Shown one piece after another: positions 8,726-17,699 of a stretch of DNA of 19,992 nt. A model generated the notes under the pieces. It made no database searches. It had not been told where the DNA came from and saw only the letters and a program-made list of their open reading frames with translations. Source of the stretch: Phycisphaerae bacterium (GTDB lineage: Bacteria > Planctomycetota > Phycisphaerae > Tepidisphaerales > Tepidisphaeraceae); the NCBI GenBank assembly GCA_030448225.1, contig JAUJNJ010000105.1, forward strand, positions 1 to 19,992, read 5' to 3'. How positions within the stretch are numbered: position 1 is the first letter of the stretch; each line of letters starts with the position of its first letter. Made by a program: the position numbers and the translations under genes.

Positions 8726-8758
8726 TTGTCGTATACAGCGGTGCGGCCGCCGTATAAT
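8726..8758 (+). promoter_or_regulatory. Candidate promoter with perfect TATAAT upstream of paralogue 2
   Basis: TATAAT at 8753-8758 is a full -10 match and stands out in this GC-rich DNA. TTGTCG (8726-8731) is the best -35 but at a 21-base spacing, so an activator or a different -35 may be used. Transcription would start near 8765 and leave a leader of about 250 bases before 9018. Confidence 0.45.
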
Positions 8759-9017
8759 GCTCCGGTCGACCCGGGGCGGCACGATCGCACGCCGCCCGCC
8801 TTTCCCGCTCTTCCCGCCCGTGAGCCGCGGGGTCGGCCCGCTTCGCCCGGCCGCCCTTGCGCGCCGGCGAGACGCCTCGGATCTTTCGACGACGACGACG
8901 AAGACGACGAAATACGACACACGTGCGGACGGCAACGGGCCGGCCCGCACCGCGGACGGTGATGACGCGCCCCGGCGGGTCGGGGGCGCGGACGATTGTT
9001 TACTTCGATTGGACTAC

Positions 9018-9636
9018 ATGGCCACCACGATGGCGACGACGGTGACGACCCTGACCCCGCGCTTCGAGCGACTTCACCGACCCCGGCACGTCCGCCGGGG
9101 CGCCGCGGGCGTACGACGCGTTCCTGTCGCGGCTCGGCGGCAAGGACCGCCAGGCGGCCGAGCGGCACGTCGCGCTGTGCGACGCGGAGTCGACGCCGGA
9201 GCACGCGCGGCTGTGGAAGCGGCTGGCGGCGGCGGCTGGCGAACCTGTCGCCGGCCGCGGTTCAGCTGACCGGCCAGCGCGCCGGTCCGCTTCTTCACGG
9301 CCGACGGCAAGTACCGCCGGCAGCTGTTCGCGCTCGAGGACGCGCGACGGCACGCTGTCGGTCTACGTCGGCGACACGCTGGACGACGCCGTCCCGCGGC
9401 GCGCTGCACGGCCCGGTCAGCGTCGACGGCGACACGATGCTCTACGGCGTGCCGGAGGAGCCGGGCCTGTCGCTCCGCGTCGAGGTGCTGACGGCGGCCA
9501 AGACGACGTCGGCGGAGTACTACAAGCACCTGCTCGGGTGGAACCGCAGCGCGCTGAAGGTCACGCTCCCGATCCCCGCGTCGGCCGCGCGCGCGGTCGG
9601 GGTGCTGTGCCGCGCCTGGCCTCGCGGGCGCGGTAG
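9018..9636 (+). CDS. Conserved protein of unknown function, paralogue 2 (several frame breaks)
   Basis: About 205 codons, with homology moving between frames at roughly 9066, 9240, 9285, 9345, 9400 and 9605. Readable pieces are MATTMATTVTTLTPRFE, SDFTDPGTSAGAPRAYDAFL, GGKDRQAAERHVALCDAES, HARLWKRL and FFTADGKYRRQLFALED. Then come SVYVGDTLDDAV, HGPVSVDGDTMLYG, and YKHLLGWNRSALKVTLPIPA, with TAG at 9634-9636. The motif order matches paralogue 1 (KDR-ERH, LW, ADGKYRxQxFALED, VYVxD, LGWNRxALxVT). No good Shine-Dalgarno site precedes 9018, and the alternative ATG at 9030 is in the same frame, so the start is uncertain. It is transcribed away from paralogue 1. No known function is recognised. Confidence 0.75.
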
Positions 9637-9847
9637 TCGGTCACGCGGCTGCCCGTCGTCGGCGGCCGGCGCGCCAATCGCGTCATCCCGACGGGAGCGG
9701 TAGCGACCGGAGGGATCTCGAGCATGTAAACTATCGACGGCCGCCGTCATCGAGATCCTCGTCGCTGTCGATCCTCGGGATGACGCGGGTCTTTAGTCGC
9801 CCCGCTACAACCGGCTAGGACGTACGCGAGGTTCTCTTCGACAACGC

Positions 9848-9883
9848 CAACGCCCCCGGCGCTCTGAGGCGCCGGGGGCGTTG
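9848..9883. terminator. Strong GC hairpin between converging genes
   Basis: CAACGCCCCCGGCGC (9848-9862) pairs perfectly with GCGCCGGGGGCGTTG (9869-9883) around the loop TCTGAG, 15 pairs. It lies 40 bases beyond the beta-helix stop (minus strand) and 212 bases beyond paralogue 2 (plus strand), so it can serve both. The T-run is weak on either strand. Confidence 0.7.
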
Positions 9884-9922
9884 CTGTTGACACACACAGT
9901 CCTACGGAAGGGCCGTCGGGAG

Positions 9923-12523
9923 TTAGGCGGCGCGGGCGGGCGTCTGGATCGTGCCCGTCTTGCCGTTCTTCTCTAGGCCGAGCTCCTCGCGGACGTCGTC
10001 GAGCGACTTGAGGCTCTTGCCGCCCCAGCGGTACAGGGTGTCGCCGCTGTCGTTGTCGAACGTGTTGCGGTCGAAGGTCAGCTTCAGCTTCACGCGAGCT
10101 GCTGGTGAACTTCACGCCGGCCGGCGAGGTATCGATGAAGCCATTCTTGATGGCGTTATCGATGATGTGCACGTCCTCGAGCTTCCAGTCGCCGTCGTCG
10201 CGGAGCAGGTTGCGCGCTCGATGATGTCGTTGATCAAGGTGTTGTTCTTGACCACCATGTCCTCGGTCTCGCAGATCTGGATGCCCGCGCCGTCGTTGTC
10301 GTAGGTGAGGTTGTTCTCGAACCGCACCGGGCCTTGGTTGATCTCGGTCATGAACCCGGGGCCCTGCCAGTCCCGGCCCGCGTCGCGGCTCACGTTGTGG
10401 TGCGCGACCGAGTTCGTGATCACGAAGTTCGTGTTGTTGATGTCGAACCAGATGCCGGGCCCGATGTTCTCGCTGGTCTCCAGACCGGTGATGAACACGT
10501 TGTTCGTGCGGGCCCACTTGCCGCCGCCGCCCTCGCTGGCGGGGTTGTGCTTGTTGACGTTGTTGTGCCGGCTGACGCAGTCGACCATCAGCACCTCGTC
10601 GCCGCCGGGCGAGCTGATGCCGTTCTGGCCGTTGTCCTTGGCCGTGCAGCGGATCAGCGTGACGTACTCGCCCTTGACGCCGATGCCGGTCATCTTGACC
10701 TTCTCGACGACCACGTCCTCCATCGTCCAGTAGTCGCCGGTGCGGACGGCGGCGTTCTGGCCCTGCTTCTCGTTCTCGCACCCGCGGACGTTCAGGCCCT
10801 TGACGACGATGTGCTTGCCGCCCTCGGCCACGAACGCCACGCTCTCCCGCGAGGCGTCGATGACCGCCCCGTCCTCGAACACGAACGTGATCGGCGCGGC
10901 CTCGGTGCCGCTCTTGGTCACCTCCACCTTCTGCTTGTAGGTGCCGGCCGTGACGAACACGGTGTCCCCGGGCTTGGCCCGGTCGGCCGCGTCTGGATGC
11001 TCTGGCCCGGCGTGACGGTGATCGTCTGCCCGCCCTTGTTCTCCACGATGTTGAACGTGACGGCCTTGCTGACCTTGTACCCGCCCTTGTCGTCGATCGC
11101 CTTGGCGGTCACCTGGTAGCTGCCCTTGGGCACGTTCGACCAGCCGATCATGTACGGCTTGGCGTCGGCCGCGCCCGATCAGCTCGCCGTTGGCGTAGAA
11201 CTCGACGCGCTTGATGTTCGCGCCGCTGGCGTTGACCTTCAGCGGGAAGTGGCCCGCGTCCTCGGCCCGCGTGACGGTGCCGCTGAAGTTCTCCATGCTG
11301 ACGTCGATCGCGTCGTTCACGCCGTTCGTGTCCGCCGGCGTCTGGCCGACCGGGGGCAGCGGGCGCGGCGTGGAGCCGCCGCCGTTGCCCTTGCCGCCGT
11401 TGTCGCCCTTGCCGCCGTTGTCATTGTCCGGCTTCGTCGGCGTCGGCTTGGGCGTTTCGTTGTCCGGCGGGGTCACCGGCGCGGACGGGGGCGGGGCCAC
11501 CGGGTCCGGGGTGTTGGTGACCGGGGGCGGGGTCTGCGTGTCGCCGCCGCCGCCGTTGTTGTCGTCCGGGCCCTCGACCGGGGTCGGGTTGCTCTGGAAG
11601 CCCTTGCTGTTGACGACCTTGAAGTTCACCGTCACGGCCTGGCCGTCCTCGCCGCGGCCGCCGTTCTTGGCGTGCGGGGTGACGACGAGCGTGTGGTCGC
11701 CGAGGCGGGCGCGCCAGCCGCGGTAGTTGCGGCCCTCGCCGCCGCGGAGGGCGAAGTTGCCCTTGCTGTCGGTCTTGATCTTATTGCCGTCGAGCTCGAA
11801 CGTCACGCTCTCGGTGTCGGTGCCGGCGTCGGCGCGGACGCTGAGGTACTTCGTGCCGACCTTGGCCAGGTCGACGACCTGCCCGTCGCTCAGGGCGACG
11901 ACGTCCTTCTCGGTGCGGGCGTTGACGAGCGTCAGGCCGGTGACCGTGGTCCCCTCGACCGTCGGCTTGGGGGCCCGGGGCGCCTTCGCCGGGCCGCCCT
12001 TGTCGGCGCGCTCGGCCTTCTTCTCCTGGCGGGCCTCGGCGCGCTCCTCCTTCATCGCCTTGCGCTCGGCGCGCTTCTCGGCGCGGGCCTCCTGCTTGTC
12101 GGACTTGCCGCCCTTGTCGTCGGCGTCGTCGGCATCGTCCTTCTTATCGTTCTTCGCCGCGAGCTTCTCCGCCTTGGCCTCGAGCTGCTCGGCCTTGGCC
12201 TCGAGCCGGTCGGCCTTGGCCTGGAGCCGCTCGGCGACGTTCGAGGCGCCGGCGACGGCGTAGTCGAACTGCACGTCGAGCGTCTCGGCGGGCATCACCC
12301 GCGGGCTCGAGCCGGCGTCGGCGGTGACGACGGCCGCGTCGGCCAGCGGCGTGGCGGACATCAGGCTGCGGCCCTCGAGCGTCTCGAGGCCCTGCCCGAA
12401 CGTGCCGCTGACGGCCTGCTCGAGCTGCGCCCGGCGGCGGGCGTTGTTGATCAGGTTCCCCGCGAATTCACCACGCTGCTCGTTGGCAACGCGACGGTAC
12501 GATCGCTGGTTCGTATTCTTCAT
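9923..12523 (-). CDS. Secreted Ig-like/right-handed beta-helix protein 1 with planctomycete LEGR-type motif (frameshifted)
   Basis: About 866 residues. The ATG at 12523 follows GGAGG at 8 bases. Residues 49-57 read LEGRSLMSA, a planctomycete N-terminal motif of large surface or secreted proteins (LEPR-XLL-like). Residues 97-175 form a charged Ala/Lys/Glu coiled coil. An all-beta region follows (about 188-310), then a Pro/Asn/Gly linker and an Ig-like domain with VEFYANGELIG and WSNVPKGSYQVTAKA. A parallel beta-helix domain begins TITVTPGQSIQ and AKPGDTVFVTAGTYKQKVEV, with IGPGIWFDINNTNF and GFMTEINQGP later. It ends at TAA 9923-9925. Breaks lie near 11175, 10992, 10217 and 10097. Beta-helix folds of this type often bind or cleave polysaccharide, but no catalytic residues can be assigned. 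No C-terminal sorting tail is seen. Confidence 0.87.
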
Positions 12524-13122
12524 GGCTCTTCCCTCCGTCTGGTCTGTGCGCGGCCGCCGTCTGGCGAGGGCGACGCGCGCCGAGGACTGTGTGTCCGTCC
12601 GGGACCCCACACGATCTCGTCGGGCGGCGGGAAGCGATCCGTGGGAGCGCCCTGAGGCGCCGCTCACACACCGCGGTCGAACCGCCCGACGGGCCGGCGT
12701 ACACAACACGCCGATGCCTCCGGACGGACATGGAATCGTCGGGATCGATTTGACTCTGAGGGAATCGATTGGATTCGGCGGGCGCCACGTCCCATAGAAA
12801 CCGCCGCGACGCGCGTGACGTGGAAGCTGTTCCGGCTGCGCCGGCTGGGCAAGCGCCGCCAGCGTAAGCGGGGGGAATTTTATCGGCGGGTGCGGCGCGG
12901 CCCGGGCGCGACAGCCCGGCGACGCACTTTGTTATCGGAACGGAGCGACCGCAGGGGCGATAACCCGCGGGCGACCCGCGCCGGTCGCGGGAGCGCGGGC
13001 GCGGAAGCGCCGCCGTCGCGGACCGAGGCACGAATGGGTGCGCGAGAGGTGCGAACTCCCGCGTCGGAGTTCGCGATCCGGCGCAGGAGCGCTCCCTGCT
13101 TCTGCTGCTCGGGATGGACTCG

Positions 13123-13151
13123 CGTGGCCACCGGAGGTGGCCACGCCGCTG
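13123..13151. repeat. 29-base palindromic dispersed repeat, copy 2
   Basis: It is identical to 6691-6719 except for G instead of A in the centre. The palindrome GTGGCCAC occurs twice, forming an inverted repeat. It lies about 110 bases downstream of the second beta-helix gene's stop, beyond its terminator. Flanking DNA on either side of the two copies is not obviously similar. Confidence 0.8.
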
Positions 13152-13178
13152 TCTAACGGGGGTGGGTTGTAAATAAGA

Positions 13179-13210
13179 ACGGGGCCCGCGACTGGGTGCT
13201 GCGGGCCCGT
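13179..13210 (-). terminator. Rho-independent terminator of beta-helix gene 2
   Basis: On the minus strand ACGGGCCCGC pairs with GCGGGCCCCGT (one bulged G) across a loop of about 11 bases. TTCTTATTTA follows directly. It lies 53 bases beyond the stop at 13263. Confidence 0.8.
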
Positions 13211-13262
13211 GGGTTGTGGGTCTGACGTCAGATCAGGACGGGCGGGCGTCGTCGCCCGACGA

Positions 13263-15596
13263 CTAGATGACCCGGCCTTCGCTCTCGAAGCCGAGTGCGC
13301 GGACCTCCGCGATCGTCTTGAGGTTGCGACCCGACCAGCGGAACAGCTGCAGGCCGCCGTCGTTGTCGTAGTCGTTGCTGTTGATGTTGAGACGCCACTC
13401 GGCCGGCGCGGTCGTTGTTCCACCGCAGGCCGGCCTGCGAGGTGTCGACGTAGCCGTTCTTGAACAGGTTGCCGACGACGTTGAGGTCCTCGAGCTTCCA
13501 GTCGCCGTCGTCGCGGAGCAGGTTCCGCATCTCGATCGTGTCGTTGACGATCACGTTGCCGATGACCGTCAGGTCCTCGGTCTCGCAGATCTGCACGCCC
13601 GCGCCGGCGTTGTCGTAGGTGAGGCTGTACTCGACCTTGCCGGGGCCCTGGTTGATCTCGGTCATGAAGCCGGGGCCCTCCCACAGGTACCGCAGGCCGC
13701 GGTTGTTGTGGGCGACGGACTGGCTGATCACGAAGTTCGTGTTGTTGATGTCGAACCAGATGCCCGGCCCGATGTTCGCGGCTGGTGTCGAGGCCGGTGA
13801 TGTAGACCGTGTCGGTGCGGGCCCACTTGCCGCCGCCGCCGCCCTCGCTGGCGGGGTTGTGCTCGTCGAGGTTGTTGTTGCGGATGACCGAGTCCTTCAT
13901 CAGGACGAAGTCGCCGCCGGGCGAGCTGATGCCGTTCTGGCCGTTGTCCTCGGCGACCGCGCGGAGCAGCGTGACGCCGAAGCCCTTGACGCCGATGCCG
14001 GTGTTCAGGACGTTGCGGACCGCCACGTCCTCGAGGCGCCAGTGGTCGCCGGTGATGACGGCGGCGTTCTGGCCCTGCTTGAGGTTGTCGGCCGTCGACG
14101 GTCAGGCCCTTGACGATGACCCACCGCTGCCGTTGGCGACGAACGCCGACGTGCGGCCGCTGGCGTCGAGCACCGAGCCGGGCTCGAAGTGGAACGTGAT
14201 CGGGCGGTCGCTCGTGCCGTCATTGGAGACCTGGACCGACTCGTAGTAGGTGCCGGGGCGGACGACGACGGTGTCGCCGGGCTGCGCGCGGTTCGCGGCG
14301 GCCTGGATGCTCTCGCCGGGGTTGACGACGATCGCGTTGCCCTGGGCCGCGCCCCGACGACGTTGATCGTGACCGGCGTCGAGGTGGCGACCCCGCCGCG
14401 GGTGTCGTAGGCCTTGGCCTGCACCTGGTAGCTGCCGGCGGGCACGTCGGACCAGGCGAACATAAAGGGCGTCGGTCGTGCCGTCGATCACCTGGCCGTT
14501 GACGAGGAGTTCGACCGCGCGGATCCCGCTGTCGACGTCGGCGGCGTTGGCGCGGAACACGAAGTAGCCGGGGCCGGCGACCGTGCCCTCGGCGGCTGGC
14601 GAGCAGGCCGACGCTCGGCGGCGTTGCCGGGCGAGTTGGTCGGCTCGGCCAGCGGCACCCAGACGGGCTTGGGGTCGGGCTTCTACACCCTCGGGATCGT
14701 CGGGCGCGGGATCGGGCGGGGCGCCGACGCCGGGGAACATGGGGCGGCGCGCTGCCGTCGTAGTTGCTGTCGACGAGCGTGAAGCCGATCTTCTCCGGCG
14801 CGACCGCGGCCGCCGGCGAGGAACGGGGTGGCGATGATCTCGTGGCTGCCCAGGCCCGGGATGTAGGCGTTGGGGCGGTAGCCGGCGCCGGGGTTGTCGC
14901 CGCCGAGCGAGAAGTTGTGGGCCCGCTCGAGGCGGAAGTTGGCGATGCCGTCGAGGCCGAACTGGATGGCGTCGACGCTCGAGCCGGCCTCGACGATGAT
15001 CGCGACGCGCGGCGGGTGGGGAGTTCGGCGAGGTCGAGGACCATGCCGTCCCACATCTCGACGATCGTCGCGTCGGTGTCGATGTCGACGATGAGGAATC
15101 GGAGGTCGATCGCGTCCGCCGAGTCGCCGGGGCGGGCCGTGCCGCCGCCGCCGCCGATCGGGTCGGCCTGGCCGCCGGGCCGGCCGTGCGTGGGGCTCGG
15201 CGTGGGGGCCGCCGTGCCGCCGCCGCCGCCGCCCTTGCCGCCGGTCGGGGTGCCGCCCTTGTCGGGAGTCGGGGTGGTCGGGGTGCCACCCTTGTCGGTG
15301 GTGGGGGGCGTGGTCGGCGCGGCGCCCTTGTCGATGATCGTCGTCGGCGGCGCGACCGGGGGGGCTTGGACCGGGGCGGCCGGCGGCACGACGTCGAGGT
15401 CGCCGCCGAAGCGGTCGAAGATGCTCGACGTGGCGGACATCAGGCGCCGGCCCTCGAGCGGCTCGAGCGCGAACTGGAGCCGGCGGACCGCGCCGGCCAG
15501 GGGGTTAAGCGTGCCACCGCGGGGGACGGATCGTGCCTTGGACGAACGGGCCGGTTGGCCGTTCACGTGCCGGGAGTCCTTGAACCGCTTGGACAT
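13263..15596 (-). CDS. Secreted Ig-like/right-handed beta-helix protein 2 with planctomycete LEGR-type motif (frameshifted)
   Basis: About 777 residues and a paralogue of the gene at 9923-12523. The ATG at 15596 follows GGAGG at 5 bases. Residues 47-55 read LEGRRLMSA. A Pro/Thr/Gly-rich linker follows, including repeats of the DKGGTPT type. Next is a region with VEMWDGMVLDLAEL, VEAGSSVDAIQFGLDGIANF and YIPGLGSHEIIATPFLAGG. An Ig-like domain (AVELLVNGQVIDG, WSDVPAGSYQVQAKAYDTRG) leads to the beta-helix (VNPGESIQAAANRAQPGDTV onward). The beta-helix is very close to protein 1, sharing NGQNGISSPGGD, HNPASEGGGG, IGPGIWFDINNTNFVI and LLRDDGDWKLED. It ends GFESEGRVI, TAG at 13263-13265. About ten breaks occur, for example near 15018, 14810, 14745, 14475, 14355, 14125, 13782 and 13400. 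Likely an exported surface protein, with unknown ligand or substrate. Confidence 0.86.
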
Positions 15597-16265
15597 TCCG
15601 TCCTCCGTAGGTCGCGAGCCCGGGCGCCGCCGAGCGGGGCGGGGCCGGGTCGTCAGACCGGGTGCCTAAATCTAAGGTGTGTGGAAGAACGCCTACCCGC
15701 ATGCCCGCGTGTGCGTCGACGCCGCCTTGCGTCACCCGCCACCGCGCCGCCCGACACCCGCCTCGTGTCGGCCGCAATCGTTTGTTTCGTCGATAACCGC
15801 TACGCCCGCGCCGCGTTCCAGTTCAACGCATTGTCGTACTCGCCCGGAACCGCCGCATTTGCCGTCGGCTGCCCGGTGATGGGGCGGAGCCGTCGAAGCC
15901 GCGCCGTCGCACTTACACTGTCGGTAACCTTGGAGCGAAAACTCCGGCCGCCCCCACTCGCCGTGAACGCCGAGGAACCCCGCTGACGTACCCGAGGCTC
16001 GCGCCCGCGTATCGCCTCGGAGAAAGTCCGGAGGTCCGCAGAAAACTGGGTGCGAACCGCACCGCTGTGGCTATGCCCCGAACGTCGGGGCAATCTACCG
16101 ACGCGTCCGATAACGTGTCAAACAAATTGTGGGAATTTGGGGAAGACGCGCCGGGCGATGCCGCGACAGAAAGACCGGCGTCTGCCGCAGGTTCTGCGCG
16201 TCAGGGAGCGTCGCGGACCTGCCGCAGAAAAGCGCGATCGCGCGATCGCGGTCGCTGCGTTGCGT
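15597..16265. other. Intergenic region upstream of beta-helix gene 2
   Basis: No gene is supported over 669 bases; frames are short and without ribosome binding sites or family resemblance. It should contain the promoter of beta-helix gene 2; a weak TAGATT lies about 75 bases upstream on the minus strand. A CCCCGA/TCGGGG hairpin with a 3-base loop is at 16076-16090, followed by a lower-GC patch (about 16110-16145). Confidence 0.45.
16233..16250 (-). terminator. Palindromic terminator of the glycosyltransferase gene
   Basis: An 18-base perfect palindrome is made of two copies of GCGATCGC with flanking bases. It can fold as a 7-pair stem with a GCGC loop. On the minus strand CTTTTCTGC follows at once, 15 bases beyond the glycosyltransferase stop, the layout of an intrinsic terminator. 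Confidence 0.65.
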
Positions 16266-17510
16266 TTAGGAGGCGTGCGTGCCGGCGGCCGGGGCCGCGG
16301 GCGGGTGGGCGGCGGGCGTGGGGACGCCGTTGGCGTCGATCACGCGCTGGTAGATGTCGAGCAGTTGGCGCACGTTCTGCCGGGCGGTGTACTTCGCCTC
16401 GAACTCGCGGCGAACCTCGGCGCGCATCGCCGCCAGTCGCGCGGGGTCGGCGAGCAGTTGTCGCACCTTCATCGCGAGGTCGAGCGGGTCGCCGGGCTTG
16501 AACAGCAGGCCGGTGCGGCCGTCGTCGATGAGCTCGGGCATCGCGCCGAGGTCGCAGGCGATCACCGGCGTGCCCTTGGCGAACGCCTCGACCGCGACGC
16601 GGCCGACCGGCTCGTACCACTCCGAGGGGAGCAGCAGCACCGACGCCCGGCCGACGATCTCGTACGCCTCGCGCGGGGGCCGGCGGCCGACGTACTCGAT
16701 GCCCGCCGTCCGCCCCGCCGCCGCCTCCACCTCGTGCGCGACCGGGCCGCTGCCGATCACCTTCAGGCCGATCTCGCCCGCGAGGCCGAACTCCTCCCAC
16801 GCGCGGATCATCGTGCCCACGCCCTTCTCGGGCGACAGCCGGCCGAGGAACACCGCGAACCGCTCGCCGCCCGGCGCGGGGCCGGGACCGGGGCCGGGGT
16901 CGGGGGTGACGAAGTTCGGCTTGACGACGATCTTCTCCGCCGCGAACCCGCCCTGGATGTACTTCTGGCGCGCGAACTCGGTGAGCGACACGTACAGGTC
17001 GACCATCCGGTCGTACGTCCCCCGCGCGCGATGAAACGCGAGCATCGCCGCCACGGTGGCGGTGGCCGCGGGGCTGCCGCGGTAGCACCCCTTGGCGATG
17101 CAGCCGACCGGGACCGTCTTGTTGAGGCATTCCTCGCAGATCTTGCCGTCGCGGAACAGCACCGCGCCGGGGCAGATCAGGCGGTAGTTCCGCAGGTGCT
17201 GCACGACCGGCACGCCCTCGGCCTTGGCGGCGTAATAGGCGGCGGGCGAGATGAGCGGGAACGTGTTCTGGAAGTGCGCGACGTCCGGCCGCACCCGGCG
17301 GATGATGTCGCCGATCTCGCGGTAGCTGTCGCGGTTCCACACCGTCTTGCGGGCGACGGTGAGCTTGCTCATGGAGTTGATCGCGTCGTTGTGGACCGCG
17401 TGGGTCGTGACGTCCACCCCCGCCTCGCGCAGGGCCGCGACCTCGGCGGCAAAGCTCTCGTCCTCGCCGCCGGGCTGCTGGTAATGGTTGTGGGCGACGA
17501 GGATCTTCAC
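16266..17510 (-). CDS. GT-B fold glycosyltransferase, family 4-like
   Basis: An intact 414-residue cytoplasmic enzyme expected to transfer a sugar from an NDP-sugar donor during surface polysaccharide synthesis. The N-terminal Rossmann half starts MKILVAHNHYQQPGGEDESF, where the GGE loop near residues 14-16 is typical of GT4 acceptor domains. The C-terminal half has FLGRLSPEKG (221-230), KVIGSGP and the donor-binding EX7E motif with E300 and E308 (in EWYEPVGRVAVEAF). Four cysteines at 125, 128, 137 and 142 cluster between the domains, a feature of one GT4 subgroup. A Pro-Gly repeat (about 203-214) bridges the halves. The start is GTG at 17510, supported by the typical MKIL opening, with only a weak AGGA upstream. 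It follows the ligase gene by 189 bases on the same strand. Sugar and acceptor are unknown. Confidence 0.94.
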   Translation of the reverse strand: MKILVAHNHYQQPGGEDESFAAEVAALREAGVDVTTHAVHNDAINSMSKLTVARKTVWNRDSYREIGDIIRRVRPDVAHFQNTFPLISPAAYYAAKAEGVPVVQHLRNYRLICPGAVLFRDGKICEECLNKTVPVGCIAKGCYRGSPAATATVAAMLAFHRARGTYDRMVDLYVSLTEFARQKYIQGGFAAEKIVVKPNFVTPDPGPGPGPAPGGERFAVFLGRLSPEKGVGTMIRAWEEFGLAGEIGLKVIGSGPVAHEVEAAAGRTAGIEYVGRRPPREAYEIVGRASVLLLPSEWYEPVGRVAVEAFAKGTPVIACDLGAMPELIDDGRTGLLFKPGDPLDLAMKVRQLLADPARLAAMRAEVRREFEAKYTARQNVRQLLDIYQRVIDANGVPTPAAHPPAAPAAGTHAS

Positions 17511-17612
17511 GGTGCTTGGGTCCTGCTGAACGGTTGGGGGCGCGGGGGAAGTTGATCACGTCGCGCCCGACGCGCGGCTCCGCACGCTCTCAACCTATCG
17601 GCATAGCGGACG

Positions 17613-17631
17613 GCGGGCCCTTCGGGCCTGC
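17613..17631. other. Hairpin between the ligase and glycosyltransferase genes
   Basis: GCGGGCCC (17613-17620) pairs with GGGCCTGC (17624-17631) around TTC, with one G-T wobble. On the minus strand TTTT precedes rather than follows it, so it is not a typical terminator in the operon direction; it may be an RNA stability element. The rest of 17511-17699 shows no gene. Confidence 0.35.
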
Positions 17632-17699
17632 GGCTAAAAGGGGGACGAGCCGGAGCACTGCGATGCCGACACGGGTCCCGCCCTCGCCCTCGCCTCGGG

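Larger units (their letters stand above)
8314..9017. other. Divergent intergenic region between the RNA-binding protein gene and paralogue 2
   Basis: No gene is supported across 704 bases. It holds a minus-strand promoter candidate (8490-8518), a 2.9-copy CGCGTCCA tandem repeat (8685-8707) and a plus-strand TATAAT (8753-8758). It also has a GAC-rich run near 8888-8912. Long frames through it are Arg-rich and continue into neighbouring genes in the wrong frame. Confidence 0.5.
12524..13262. other. Intergenic region between the two beta-helix genes
   Basis: No gene is supported over 739 bases. At 12744-12769 two ATCGAT-centred palindromes (ATCGATT and AATCGAT) are separated by 12 bases, about 220 bases upstream of beta-helix gene 1. 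GTTATCG (12931-12937) and CGATAAC (12958-12964) form a second inverted repeat. The region also holds the second 29-base repeat (13123-13151) and the terminator at 13179-13210. Confidence 0.5.

Noticed and set aside
9893..12594. ACACACAGTCCT in inverted orientation on both sides of beta-helix gene 1, as if terminal inverted repeats
   Set aside because: It is only 12 bases, expected by chance in a 20-kb window. There is no target-site duplication and no transposase.
11126..12655. Long plus-strand frame of 509 codons opposite beta-helix gene 1
   Set aside because: Its translation is Arg/Leu/Val-rich without family resemblance. It mirrors the GC-biased codons of the real minus-strand gene, which has a ribosome binding site, motifs and a paralogue.
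16015..16075. Possible cobalamin-type riboswitch on the plus strand
   Set aside because: A few segments (GGGTGCGAAC, CCGCTGTGG) recall the B12 box, but the central CCCGCxACTG core and surrounding helices are missing and no downstream plus-strand gene exists.
15800..16093. 97-codon minus-strand frame
   Set aside because: No ribosome binding site, no recognisable motif, and a composition typical of spurious GC-rich frames.
16050..17555. Plus-strand frame of 501 codons opposite the glycosyltransferase
   Set aside because: It is a shadow of the GC-rich glycosyltransferase frame, with low-complexity His/Arg/Asp-rich translation and no ribosome binding site.
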